From Caryophanales bacterium UBA6865 (lineage in GTDB: Bacteria > Bacillota_I > Bacilli_A > RFN20 > CAG-826): a DNA stretch of 64,000 bases. The stretch covers positions 1 to 64,000 of the forward strand of contig DKCV01000022.1 of assembly GCA_002449265.1 (NCBI GenBank). The letters run 5' to 3'. Under the pieces are notes generated by a model that was given only the letters and a program-made list of their open reading frames with translations, made no database searches and was not told where the DNA came from. Numbering within the stretch: position 1 is the first letter of the stretch; every line of letters begins with the position of its first letter. Positions 1 through 8,275 of this stretch are shown here, one piece after another. The position numbers and the translations under genes were made by a program.

Positions 1-274
1 CATAAATGAAAACAAATTTTTCGCCTAAATCTTCGATGGTATAAAAATTCATGTAAACAGAATTGTCAAAAAAGGTTTCTGTCAAAAAGGCGGCAGGCTC
101 AAACGAAGTGTCTTTCGTTTTGAATAAGAAACAGTGTTCCATCTCGCCATGAAGCGCCTCGACGAAGATGCAGCCAAGGTCATTAAGTTTCGTATGAGCT
201 GGGACAAGCAGCACTCGATAAAAGCGCCCTTTCTTAGCATATTTGAAATCTAACCTAACCTTTTTGAATTCCAT
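1..274 (-). CDS. Partial pRiA4b ORF-3-like protein (N-terminal part)
   Basis: An open frame runs on the minus strand from an ATG at 274 off the left edge of the window (91 codons visible). The translation begins MEFKKVRLDFKYAKKGRF, continues with LNDLGCIFVEALHGEMEHCFLF and reaches LGEKFVFIY at the edge. This matches the pattern of the plasmid pRiA4b ORF-3 / IS1096 TnpR-like family: a basic beta strand, then a helix ending in a Gly-x-x-x-His-x-F segment, then the approach to a Y-D-F-G-D motif. Proteins of this family are common in mobile elements and their function is not settled. The family call rests on a partial sequence. Nothing visible suggests an operon with the next gene, which lies 170 bp away. 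Confidence 0.6.
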   Translation of the reverse strand, partial: MEFKKVRLDFKYAKKGRFYRVLLVPAHTKLNDLGCIFVEALHGEMEHCFLFKTKDTSFEPAAFLTETFFDNSVYMNFYTIEDLGEKFVFIY

Positions 275-444
275 AGTGATGCCTCTATGAAAAGATATCG
301 CATTTGCTAGCTTCGCACAAAAGAAGTCACTAATGCGATTTGAGGCAGCCGACGAACAATAAAATTCTTCAAATATTTTGTTTTCAAAAGCAGTACAAAG
401 GAACCAACGCACAAAACATATTGCGTTAAAGTGAAAAGGCGTTC

Positions 445-1344
445 TTACAAAATCTCGTCTTCGCCTATGATGCGTTTGATTTCATCCTTGGTATATTCAA
501 TGTCACCACTAGAAAGGATAGGGAGTATCTTTTGAAGTTGATTTGGCGTTTTGTTCCACCACTCTAGTTTTTCTAAAAGTTCAATCATTTCATCATCAAA
601 GCGTTTTCTAATCGCTTTAGCGGGATTGCCCACCGCTACTGAATAGGGAGAGATGTCAGAAGCTACCACAGCATTAGCACCAATAATGCATCCATCGCCC
701 ACATGGACTCCGGGTAAGAATGTGACGTTTTGGCCAATCCAGACATCATTCCCAATAACCGTATCCCCTTTATACGGCAAATCTGCCTTTAATGGTGGGT
801 CTTGTTTCCAACCTTTGAATATATAAAAGGGATAGGTAGAGGCGCTATTCATTTGATGATTAGCGCCATTCATAATGAACTCAACCCCCCTACCGATTTG
901 GCAGAACTTGCCGATAATTAACTTGTCACCAATAAAATCATAATGATGGGTGACATGATTTTGAAAGTTTTGACCATCAAAATATGTATATTCCCCTACT
1001 TTGATGTTTGGGCAGTTGATTAATGTCGGCTTAACATAAACCACGCTTTCGTCTTTTGATTTGAGGGGATGGATCCTTCTCCAGTCTGGCTTATCCGCCT
1101 TATCCGCCATCGACATCAAATCTTCAGTTTCTTGATCAGATAAATCCAAGAATTCATTCGCGTTTACTTTAAATTCTAGAATTAACTTAATGATTTTATC
1201 AAAAGACATGTCGGTTAATCCGCTTTCAATCTTGTTGATCATTGATTTATGGGTGTAGCCCAAGGCCTCTGCGAATTTTTGCTGAGACATCTTGTTATCC
1301 AAACGAATCTTTTTGATTCTATCCCCCAATACTTTATACGCCAT
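445..1344 (-). CDS. XRE-type HTH fused to a Vat/CatB-like xenobiotic acetyltransferase
   Basis: The 299-residue product joins two domains. Residues about 5-63 form a Cro/C1-type helix-turn-helix (RIKKIRLDNKMSQQKFAEAL, then a recognition helix with NKIESG). Residues about 90-299 are a left-handed beta-helix acyltransferase of the Vat/CatB group, with the NGANHQMNSASTYPF segment (the His is the expected catalytic base), hexapeptide repeats (VIGNDVWIGQNVTFLPGV, GDGCIIGANAVVASD) and the family C-terminal VGNPAKAIRKRF. Relatives acetylate streptogramin A or chloramphenicol with acetyl-CoA. A standalone Vat is about 205-215 residues, so the extra N-terminus is the HTH. The substrate cannot be told from sequence, and the HTH may regulate its own gene. 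Both halves lie in one frame without a stop. Confidence 0.85.
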   Translation of the reverse strand: MAYKVLGDRIKKIRLDNKMSQQKFAEALGYTHKSMINKIESGLTDMSFDKIIKLILEFKVNANEFLDLSDQETEDLMSMADKADKPDWRRIHPLKSKDESVVYVKPTLINCPNIKVGEYTYFDGQNFQNHVTHHYDFIGDKLIIGKFCQIGRGVEFIMNGANHQMNSASTYPFYIFKGWKQDPPLKADLPYKGDTVIGNDVWIGQNVTFLPGVHVGDGCIIGANAVVASDISPYSVAVGNPAKAIRKRFDDEMIELLEKLEWWNKTPNQLQKILPILSSGDIEYTKDEIKRIIGEDEIL

Positions 1345-1401
1345 ATTTTTCCTTTCTTGCCATATCGAATTGACTGGTTTAACCCAACCGATTTCGAATC
1401 G

Positions 1402-2223
1402 TTACTTCTTTTCTATTCTATGTATAGGTTTAATACTGTTCTTGTTGAATAATTCTTTTTCTCTATTCGCTTCTTTATTAAGAAGTATGAGTCTTTCTTC
1501 CTGAGACACTTTTTGAGATATCAGCATCGAATTTAGGTATTCAAGATTACTCAAAATCGCTAGTTCTATCGTATTGGCGTAATCTCTAACATTTCCTTTT
1601 TTGTCTATATTTTCATCTCTCCACTGCTTGGCGGTTTTCCCAAATAAGGCAACATTCAATAAATCTGCTTCATTCGCGTAAATATAACTTTTTTGTTCGT
1701 TCGATAATTCAACAGGCACCAAAAATTCTTTCACAGCATCCGTTTGAATCAAATAATTCAGTTTTGTCAGTAGTCTTTTGCCATGCCATTCAAGTTGCTC
1801 TGACTCCTGAATTTTTAATCTTTGGAATTCTTTGATGATATATAGCTTTACTTCAGCAGAAATCCATGAAGCAAACTCTAAAGCAATATCGCGATGAGCA
1901 AAGGTGCCACCGTTTTTAGTTGGTTTTGTTCTAATCCCAATAGCATTAAATTCGCTAATCCACCTAGTGGGAGACATAGTAAACGAGTTTTTACCAGACT
2001 CCGCTAATAGGGGGTCGAATTCGACCCGGTTAAAGTTTGGGTTGTTCAAAGTTTCCCAAATGCCAAGAAATTCAAGAGAAGACCTTAATCTCATCCAGTT
2101 TTTCACAACATCCTTTGGCTCTTTTGGATTTTTTGCTCTAGCGATATCGGTCAAACTAATGAAATCATCATCTCCAATCCCTGTGATACTGATTTCAATG
2201 TTCTTAATCGTAATTTTATTCAT
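1402..2223 (-). CDS. KilA-N domain DNA-binding protein
   Basis: The product is 273 residues. Residues about 5-140 read as a KilA-N domain: FISLTDIARAKNPKEPKDVV near the start, then WMRLRSSLEFLGIWE, a central GGTFAHRDIALEFASWIS motif and EVKLYIIKEFQRLK. KilA-N is a DNA-binding fold found in phage proteins and phage-like regulators. The C-terminal half is helical and charged, and ends in a basic tail. Chromosomal relatives are usually orphan genes in mobile or defence neighbourhoods. Here it stands 57 bp upstream of the HTH-acetyltransferase gene in the same direction, so the two may be co-transcribed. The exact role is unknown. The paired hairpins just upstream (2304-2348) may be its operator. 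Confidence 0.8.
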   Translation of the reverse strand: MNKITIKNIEISITGIGDDDFISLTDIARAKNPKEPKDVVKNWMRLRSSLEFLGIWETLNNPNFNRVEFDPLLAESGKNSFTMSPTRWISEFNAIGIRTKPTKNGGTFAHRDIALEFASWISAEVKLYIIKEFQRLKIQESEQLEWHGKRLLTKLNYLIQTDAVKEFLVPVELSNEQKSYIYANEADLLNVALFGKTAKQWRDENIDKKGNVRDYANTIELAILSNLEYLNSMLISQKVSQEERLILLNKEANREKELFNKNSIKPIHRIEKK

Positions 2224-2303
2224 AAACCACCTTTCTTTATTATCAATATTATTCTACCTCGTTTTTAAATATGGTTCTACGTTTGAATAAGGATTTTAAA
2301 AAG

Positions 2304-2348
2304 ATTAGAATCCCGTGTTCTAATGTGTTTTCTAGTTTCGAACTAGAA
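2304..2348. promoter_or_regulatory. Two adjacent inverted repeats upstream of the KilA-N gene
   Basis: Seen directly: 7-bp arms ATTAGAA/TTCTAAT at 2304-2324 around a 7-nt centre, followed by perfect 8-bp arms TTCTAGTT/AACTAGAA at 2330-2348 around a 3-nt centre. They lie about 80-125 bp upstream of the KilA-N start (2223) and about 300 bp upstream of the AraC gene on the other strand. Neither is followed by a T-run, so an operator is more likely than a terminator. The binding protein is unknown. Confidence 0.4.
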
Positions 2349-2652
2349 CATCTTTTCTAGCTAAATAAAAGAGAGCAAGATGATTCAAAAAATGTTTAAT
2401 GCTTCTATCACGATACGCTAAGAAATGCGGGCATCTTCCAAGATGTATTTTTAACAAGAGACCATAAGTGCGATTTTCTACGCCAATGTAAAAAGCAAAC
2501 AGTCTCATTGTTATTAGCTTAATCCAAAAAGAACCAAAGATAAGGGGGATAGTCCTTCGTTTTTGTGAATAAAGTAAAAGCGACATTTAAAACAAATTAA
2601 TCGTCGAAAAATACTAGGAAATAAGCTAAAATGACTATAACAAAACCGCCTT
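2349..2652. other. Intergenic region before the AraC-type regulator
   Basis: AT-rich DNA with no recognisable protein. The only long frame here (2332-2586, minus) is basic and hydrophobic with no family resemblance. A TAAAAT hexamer at about 2628 could be the -10 of the AraC gene, but no convincing -35 is seen. Confidence 0.4.
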
Positions 2653-3513
2653 ATGATTAAGTTTGAGACAATTAAGATAACAGAAGATTCTCCAAAAGGA
2701 ACAGAGTGGGTTTCTACGCCTAATTTCTTAGTGATTCTAGATAAAAGAGGCGATATCAATATCCGCACAGGAAAAGAACTCCTCGCTTTGAAAAAAGGTG
2801 ATATCGCGTTTCTATTTGAAAGATCGATTTATCAAATTGATGGAGAGAGTGATTTAGAATTAGAAACACTCTCTTTTTCTAAAGACGAACTAGGGCTAGA
2901 CGATAATAAATCCGCTCTTAGTTTTTGTTCCCATCATTATGCCTCTAGTTTGTTATTTCCAATTACTTATTCCTTAGGCAAGGAAATGGCTACTTCGATG
3001 AATAAAATCAAAGAGGCAATCGCTCAAAAAGATGAATTTTATTCGTTAACATCGAAGCAATGCATTTTAACGATGTTTCTAATTGCAGCAAATCAAATGA
3101 AGCGAAAAGAAACGAAAAAGAACCAGCATAAGAAAAAAGACGATCAAATTACGAAGATGATTTCTTATATCAATCAAAACTATGATAAACCAATCACATT
3201 GAAAGAAATCGCTAGCGCTTCTTCAATAAGCGAACGGGCATGCTTACGTGTCTTTCAAAACACAATTCACGATTCTCCAACGCAATATTTGCTTAAGAAA
3301 AGGCTTGATGCAGCTTCAAAACTATTAGAGAAAGATTCTTCTATTCCGATCAAAGATATCGCTAGAAAAGTCGGGTTTTCTTCTGCAAGTTATTTTACAG
3401 AGTTGTTTCACCGTTATTATCATAAAACACCCAAAGAATATCTCTCTACTATTGCTATAACAAAATGGTCAGATAATCCTTTTGGGGCTTTGGAAGACTT
3501 TTTCAAGAATTAA
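2653..3513 (+). CDS. AraC-family transcriptional regulator
   Basis: A 286-residue protein whose C-terminal 100 residues (about 165-268) form the double helix-turn-helix of AraC/XylS regulators. The first HTH is ITLKEIASASSISERACLRV and the second is IPIKDIARKVGFSSASYFTE, ending in the family signature F-H-R-Y-Y-x-K-T-P-K-E-Y. The N-terminal 150 residues look like a small beta-rich sensing domain and give no clue to the effector. The gene converges with, and overlaps by 11 bp, the small membrane protein on the opposite strand (3503-3946). The target genes are unknown. No sugar pathway genes are adjacent, although the divergent KilA-N region shares the upstream spacer. Confidence 0.9.
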   Translation: MIKFETIKITEDSPKGTEWVSTPNFLVILDKRGDINIRTGKELLALKKGDIAFLFERSIYQIDGESDLELETLSFSKDELGLDDNKSALSFCSHHYASSLLFPITYSLGKEMATSMNKIKEAIAQKDEFYSLTSKQCILTMFLIAANQMKRKETKKNQHKKKDDQITKMISYINQNYDKPITLKEIASASSISERACLRVFQNTIHDSPTQYLLKKRLDAASKLLEKDSSIPIKDIARKVGFSSASYFTELFHRYYHKTPKEYLSTIAITKWSDNPFGALEDFFKN

Positions 3514-3946
3514 CGGCTTTTTCTTCTACTTTCTTTGTCTGATCAATCAATAAGAAAATCGAATATCCTAGTTCAATAATTCCAAGTCCTAAAATCATGG
3601 ATGCGCTGACATTTAAAGGGAGAGAATATTTCATTGCTCCTAAGCTGAAAAGAATAATTCCTAAAGCACTTTCTAATAGGGAAAATATCAAATTAAAACA
3701 CCCATAAATGAACTCTTCTCTTTTCTCATTTTGCTTCAAAATTCTAGTTTGAGTTATCGCCATGATGACTAAAAGTAGAGAGACATATAGAAAAGGTAGA
3801 AAAGCATATTCCCCCACATAAGTAACGGTAAGAATCGAGGCGTCTAAATTAACGAATTTCATCCCAGCGTGAAACAAGAAATACACGAATAAAGTCGAAG
3901 AGGTGTAATAAAGAAAATACCAAAGTAATTTATTAATCGTCTTCAT
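3503..3946 (-). CDS. Small four-helix membrane protein, unknown function
   Basis: A 147-residue hydrophobic protein with about four transmembrane segments (roughly residues 8-28, 43-65, 82-104 and 113-134), a short basic loop after the second helix (RILKQNEKREE) and a charged C-terminal tail. No family was recognised. It starts one base after the stop of the upstream metal-dependent hydrolase (3948-4550), so the two are very likely one transcript. Its 3' end overlaps the convergent AraC gene by 11 bp. Confidence 0.65.
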   Translation of the reverse strand: MKTINKLLWYFLYYTSSTLFVYFLFHAGMKFVNLDASILTVTYVGEYAFLPFLYVSLLLVIMAITQTRILKQNEKREEFIYGCFNLIFSLLESALGIILFSLGAMKYSLPLNVSASMILGLGIIELGYSIFLLIDQTKKVEEKAVNS

Positions 3947-3947
3947 G

Positions 3948-4550
3948 TTATTCCTCGTGTTTTAATTCAATCAGGTCGTTTGGACGAACTAGCATTGCCA
4001 TCGGGGCAGTCACTTTCATACACTGCTTCATATCAAAATCCATTCCTGGATGCATATGGATTGGAATGAGATGTTTGACTTTCATCGAAATAGCCGCATT
4101 AGAAGCATCAAGCGGAGACATCGTATAGTAGCCATCAATGGGAAGTAAGGCGTAATCGATATTTTCTATCACTAAATCCTTCATTTCAGGAATAAAGTCC
4201 GTATCCCCTGCATGATAGATTTTTACTCCATCAACCGTTAATAAATATCCAACGCATTCTTCCTTTTTATGGTGAGAGTTATATGCGGGGACCGCCTTAA
4301 TATGAACACCATATTCATCGAATTCATGATAAACGCCATTTTCTAAAGCGTCTTTCGCGCGAATGACGATGGTTCTAGGAGTCAATGTGATTAAATGAAT
4401 CGCATTATGGTCATAATGCTCATGCGTGATAAGGACTAAATCCGCAGGACTCTTATATCCTTCCCCTGCATATGGATCGATGAAAATGTTTTTCCCTTCG
4501 TCAGTGGTAATTCGGACCGAAGCGTGACCTTGATAAAATAGTTTTGGCAT
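3948..4550 (-). CDS. Metallo-beta-lactamase-fold metal-dependent hydrolase (UlaG/UPF0173-like)
   Basis: A 200-residue protein with the compact metallo-beta-lactamase fold. The metal motif HEHYDH (HxHxDH) lies at residues 43-48, a further YHAGDTDF segment supplies the bridging Asp, and HMHPGMDFD near the C-terminus supplies the last His. The N-terminus (FYQGHASVRI, then IFIDPYAG) is typical of the short YtkL/UlaG-like group, which lacks the long insertions of lactamases or RNase J. Substrates in the group are phosphodiesters or lactones, and the one here is unknown. The start at 4550 is preceded by GAGGAA. It is the first gene of a two-gene unit with the small membrane protein. Confidence 0.85.
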   Translation of the reverse strand: MPKLFYQGHASVRITTDEGKNIFIDPYAGEGYKSPADLVLITHEHYDHNAIHLITLTPRTIVIRAKDALENGVYHEFDEYGVHIKAVPAYNSHHKKEECVGYLLTVDGVKIYHAGDTDFIPEMKDLVIENIDYALLPIDGYYTMSPLDASNAAISMKVKHLIPIHMHPGMDFDMKQCMKVTAPMAMLVRPNDLIELKHEE

Positions 4551-4739
4551 AGAAGTTCCTCTACCCTAAATATATCACTTTTCTTTCATTTCACGATAAA
4601 AGCTTTCGATATGGTTTGTTACTAGTATCAATTGATACTATGTTACTTTGTTTTTATTGACGCATTTTTCAAGAATTGAAAGTGAAAGTATCGATAATAT
4701 GTGGTAGTATCGCCATGGTTAATCAGGAGGAAGAGCAAC

Positions 4740-6146
4740 ATGATTTCTAAAAATCTAGCCCTAAAAGTCCTAAATGAATGTTTAGCGACCGGGGGAGACT
4801 ACGCTGAAATCTATCTCGAAAGGACGCTTTCTAATAGTGTTAGCCTAGAAAATGGCAAAGTCGAAAGTGTATCGAAGAATGACAGCTTTGGTGTTGGAAT
4901 CCGCATTTTGAATGGATTAAGAAGCGTTTATGGCTATAGTAGCGATATCGGTGCGAAAAGCTTATTGTCTTTAGCCCACCGCCTTGCCGCTTCATTTACG
5001 GGAGAACGACGTTTCACTGTTACAAAAATTGAAAAGCAGCATGTAAAAGTAATCAATAAGATTGCTGATCACATTAAAGACGTCCCCGCAAAAGAGAAAG
5101 TCGCTTATTTAAAAGAATGCTACAAAGCGACAAAAGACGTTGATGCTCGTCTAGTGAGAATTCAGAACGCTTTCTCAGATAGTTATCGCGAATTCGAGCT
5201 ATTCAATGCAGAAGGACCGATTGGGAAACAATTCCATAACATTGAAGAGCGGGGCAGAATGCTTGTCATCGCAGTGGCTTCCGATAACGGCAAGATTGAA
5301 TCTTATTTCTCTGGCCCAGGAAAATGTGCTGGATGGGGGTATTTTGTGAATACCTTAGATTATAAAGGTATTTGCAAAAACGCCGGCGAGAAGGCAATTA
5401 TGCTTCTTTCTGCCAAAGAATGCCCGAGTGGCCGTTTCCCAGTTGTTATTAGTAACGGATGGGGCGGAGTCGTTTTCCATGAAGCTTGTGGACATAGTCT
5501 AGAAGCGGCCGCCACGGCAAAGCACTTATCCGTTTTCTCTGATTCCTTAGGAAAGCAAATCGCTTCTCCTATCGTTAACGCTTATGACGATGGAACGATG
5601 CCGAATGAATGGGGTTCAAATAATATCGATAGTGAAGGCCACGTTACGCAGAAAAACCAATTAATCAAAGATGGCATCTGTGTTGGTTTCATGATCGATA
5701 AATTAAACGGAAGAAGGCTCAATATGGAGGCAAACGGCACAAGCCGTAGACAAAATTATCGTTATGAGCCTGTTTCAAGAATGAGCAATACCTACATTGC
5801 GGCAGGCAAAGATAAGCCAGAAGACATCATTAAAGATACAAAGCTTGGCATTTATGTCACGAATTTCGGAGGAGGAAGCGTTGAACCAACCACAGGTGAA
5901 TTCAACTTCTCCGCGAGTGAAGCCTATATTATCCGAAATGGCAAGGTTTGTGAACCTGTAAAAGGCTGCACCTTAATCGGAAGTGGCAAAGAAGTATTAA
6001 TGAATATCGACCGCGTTGGTAATGACGTTGATTTAGGACAAGGGATGTGCGGCGCAAGTAGCGGTATGGTCCCAGTTAATGTTGGTCAGCCGACCATCCG
6101 CATCAAAGAAATCACCGTTGGTGGAAGAGGAGGAAAACTCGAATGA
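4740..6146 (+). CDS. tldD: Metalloprotease TldD
   Basis: TldD is the zinc-bearing subunit of the TldD/TldE heterodimeric protease, which cleaves small unfolded peptides (for example microcin B17 maturation and CcdA degradation in E. coli). The 468-residue product shows the TldD-specific metal motif HEACGH at residues 247-252, in the context GWGGVVFHEACGH, and the conserved late segments NFGGGSVEPTTGEFNF and CTLIGSGKEVL. The ATG at 4740 was chosen because GGAGG lies 9 bp upstream and the homologous N-terminus begins there; an in-frame upstream codon at 4701 has no ribosome site. The stop overlaps the tldE start by 4 bp. No obvious peptide substrate gene is adjacent. Confidence 0.95.
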   Translation: MISKNLALKVLNECLATGGDYAEIYLERTLSNSVSLENGKVESVSKNDSFGVGIRILNGLRSVYGYSSDIGAKSLLSLAHRLAASFTGERRFTVTKIEKQHVKVINKIADHIKDVPAKEKVAYLKECYKATKDVDARLVRIQNAFSDSYREFELFNAEGPIGKQFHNIEERGRMLVIAVASDNGKIESYFSGPGKCAGWGYFVNTLDYKGICKNAGEKAIMLLSAKECPSGRFPVVISNGWGGVVFHEACGHSLEAAATAKHLSVFSDSLGKQIASPIVNAYDDGTMPNEWGSNNIDSEGHVTQKNQLIKDGICVGFMIDKLNGRRLNMEANGTSRRQNYRYEPVSRMSNTYIAAGKDKPEDIIKDTKLGIYVTNFGGGSVEPTTGEFNFSASEAYIIRNGKVCEPVKGCTLIGSGKEVLMNIDRVGNDVDLGQGMCGASSGMVPVNVGQPTIRIKEITVGGRGGKLE

Positions 6147-7465
6147 ATATCAAAGAATTCTTCTTATTAGCAAAAGAAAAAGGCCTTGAAAGCGCGCAAG
6201 TTCAGATTTCAAAAAGCAAATCGACCTCTGTTTCTTTGTTCCATCACGAAATCGATAATTATTCGATCAATGAGTCACAAAGCATCATGGCATGCGGCAT
6301 CTACCAAGGAAAGTTCGGTAGCTGCAGAACCGAAGAAATCGGAAAAGACACCTTTGAATTTTTAATCAACGGCATTATCGACGCTGCCTCGTTAAACGAA
6401 AAAGAAGAGAAGGCTGAACTATTCAAAGGAAGCGAAAAATACCATAAAAAGAATGTGTATAATCCCGCTTTATCCAAGACAAAAATTGAAGATAAAATCG
6501 CCTTAATCAAAGACATCGAAAACAAATTATTCGCTTACGATAAGCGGATTAATGATGTTTCTTCCGTCGAATATGATGAAAGCGAATTTAGCAGTGAATT
6601 CTATAATTCCTATGGCTTAAAACTTAAGCAAAAATCGAATTATTTTGTCATTGTCGCCGGGGTTGTTGCTAAAGTAAACGAAGAAACAAAAACGGGTTAC
6701 GACCTCTTCTTCGGTAATGATTTATCTATGTTTAACGAGGACACTTTCATTAAAAGTGTCGCCTCAAAGGCCCTTTCAAAATTCGGCGGCGTTCCTTGCG
6801 AAAGCGATAAATATCCAACGGTATTATCAAATGATATCTTTGGTGATTTAGTAAATTATTTCTTAAGCAGCGCTTCCGCAGAAGAAGTGCAAAAGCAAAG
6901 CTCCTTCTTGATTGGGAGACTAGGCCAAAAAGTTGCCTCTAGCAAACTCACAATTAAGGAAAAGCCACTTCAAAAGAATGTATTCTTCTCTTATTTTGAT
7001 GATGAAGGCGTTGCAACTGAAGAGAAGGACATCGTGAAAAACGGAGTTCTTAAAAACTATTTCTACAACCGCGAAACTGCGAAAAAAGATAACGTCGCTT
7101 CTACCGGGAACGGGCAGTGGCAAGGTGGCAAAATCGGGATTGGATATAATAATATTGTCATTAAAGGTGGCAAGAAAACATTCGATGAGATGATCACTCC
7201 GATTGAAAAAGGTGTCTATATCACTGAAATTGCAGGCTTAGGAACGGGAATGAATTCCCAAAGCGGTGACTTCTCTTGCCAAGCACAAGGATTCATGATT
7301 GAAAACGGCAAATTAGCCACACCGTTAAATCTCATCACCATCTCTGGAAACCTCTTAAAAATGTTAGGTGATATCAAAGATATTGATAATAATGTCGTTC
7401 TACGTCTTAATTCCATTGCTAGCCCAGATGTCTTAATTAAGAAGATGTCTATCGGTGGAAAATAA
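6143..7465 (+). CDS. pmbA: TldE/PmbA protease partner
   Basis: A 440-residue protein of the PmbA/TldE family, the partner of TldD that lacks the metal-binding histidines. Matching features are the N-terminal ESAQVQISKSKSTSVSL strand, the central YPTVLSNDIFGDLVNYFL segment at the position where TldD has its HExxxH, and the C-terminal GDFSCQAQGFMIENG with ITISGNLLKML. It starts inside the tldD stop (ATGA overlap), so translation is coupled and a 1:1 complex is expected. An intrinsic terminator follows at 7484-7511, which makes this a two-gene operon. Confidence 0.94.
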   Translation: MNIKEFFLLAKEKGLESAQVQISKSKSTSVSLFHHEIDNYSINESQSIMACGIYQGKFGSCRTEEIGKDTFEFLINGIIDAASLNEKEEKAELFKGSEKYHKKNVYNPALSKTKIEDKIALIKDIENKLFAYDKRINDVSSVEYDESEFSSEFYNSYGLKLKQKSNYFVIVAGVVAKVNEETKTGYDLFFGNDLSMFNEDTFIKSVASKALSKFGGVPCESDKYPTVLSNDIFGDLVNYFLSSASAEEVQKQSSFLIGRLGQKVASSKLTIKEKPLQKNVFFSYFDDEGVATEEKDIVKNGVLKNYFYNRETAKKDNVASTGNGQWQGGKIGIGYNNIVIKGGKKTFDEMITPIEKGVYITEIAGLGTGMNSQSGDFSCQAQGFMIENGKLATPLNLITISGNLLKMLGDIKDIDNNVVLRLNSIASPDVLIKKMSIGGK

Positions 7466-7483
7466 AGCACGATAGTAGCAATT

Positions 7484-7511
7484 AGACCTAGGAAAAATCT
7501 AGGTCTTTTTT
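7484..7511 (+). terminator. Intrinsic terminator of tldD-pmbA
   Basis: Perfect 8-bp stem AGACCTAG / CTAGGTCT around a 7-nt loop, followed directly by a run of five T, 19 bp after the pmbA stop. Confidence 0.88.
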
Positions 7512-7551
7512 GTTTGATCAAAGCAATAATCAGTACACATTAAAATGTTAC

Positions 7552-7580
7552 TTGTTTAACTATTTTAAAGTTGTTATAAT
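7552..7580 (+). promoter_or_regulatory. Sigma-A-type promoter giving a probable leaderless transcript
   Basis: TTGTTT (7552-7557), a 17-bp spacer and a consensus TATAAT (7575-7580). The downstream ATG is at 7589, only 8 bp after the -10 box, so the expected start site is at or within 1-2 nt of the start codon. No Shine-Dalgarno sequence precedes the ATG. Confidence 0.75.
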
Positions 7581-7588
7581 ATCTAGCA

Positions 7589-8215
7589 ATGAACAAATCT
7601 TTTTATTCTCAACTTAAGGAAAATATAGGGGTAGATACCTTATTTAATTTAGCAATGGCCAATCGTGTTTTTCGTTCTTTAACGCCTGGTGCGATAAAAG
7701 AAGAAATGTCGCGATTAGCGAAAAAAGAAAAAGTGAAGCGTCTTGGATACGGGGTCTATGTCATCAGTAGTGGAAAGCTAAACGAAGAAGAACTTCAAAA
7801 GAAATCCATTGTCTTCCGTTATATCGGATCTAGTCAGGACGTTATCGGCTTCTATTATGGTGAAAATTTCGTCCGTGAAATCAAAGGTGTACCTCTATTG
7901 GAAACCGGCTTAGAAATCGTCACAAATAAGGCCACGAGTGGTAAAAAAGCCGTTTTCCAATTTGGGAGACGAATTATTTTGCGGAAACCCTACGTTAAGG
8001 TCACCATCTCGAACGTTCATCTTGTTTCTTTCTTAACATACATTGGCTACGCGAAGGAAGACGAGCTAAAAAGAAATAACGCTATATTGTCTAACTATGT
8101 TCGCGAAAATCGCTTATCCGCGATTGAGGCGGTTTCTATATTGCCTAATTTCCCTAGTAAAACCGCGAAAAGACTTCTTTCTAGCGGCTTCTATAAGCTT
8201 ATGTGGAAACACTAA
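7589..8215 (+). CDS. AbiEi-like / DUF6088-type winged-helix regulator (orphan)
   Basis: A 208-residue protein. Residues about 20-60 look like the N-terminal winged helix of AbiEi/DUF6088 antitoxin-like regulators: a helix with ALAMANRVFRSLTPGAIKE-type pattern, then LAKKEKVKRLGYGVYVI, where the R-L-G-x-G-V-Y turn is the family hallmark. The middle region (about 75-140) corresponds to the beta-rich part (VFRYIGSSQDVIGFYYG). AbiEi represses abiEi-abiEii and neutralises the nucleotidyltransferase toxin AbiEii, but no toxin gene follows here; a terminator does. It may therefore be an orphan regulator. The start codon lies just after a strong -10 box with no ribosome site. Confidence 0.65.
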   Translation: MNKSFYSQLKENIGVDTLFNLAMANRVFRSLTPGAIKEEMSRLAKKEKVKRLGYGVYVISSGKLNEEELQKKSIVFRYIGSSQDVIGFYYGENFVREIKGVPLLETGLEIVTNKATSGKKAVFQFGRRIILRKPYVKVTISNVHLVSFLTYIGYAKEDELKRNNAILSNYVRENRLSAIEAVSILPNFPSKTAKRLLSSGFYKLMWKH

Positions 8216-8227
8216 TTCGCCATATTA

Positions 8228-8261
8228 AAAGGGCAAGGTTACTAAGACTACCCTGCCCTTT
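8228..8261. terminator. Bidirectional terminator between the AbiEi-like gene and the lipoprotein gene
   Basis: Twelve-base arms (8228-8239 and 8250-8261) pair with one mismatch. The stem is AAAGGGCA...TGCCCTTT with a 10-nt loop, lying 13 bp after the plus-strand stop and 15 bp after the minus-strand gene end. T-rich on both flanks. Confidence 0.75.
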
Positions 8262-8275
8262 CGCTTTTGTTTCTA

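Noticed and set aside
2332..2586. Minus-strand 84-codon frame between the KilA-N and AraC genes
   Set aside because: No ribosome site, skewed basic and hydrophobic composition and no resemblance to a family; it also overlaps the hairpin region.
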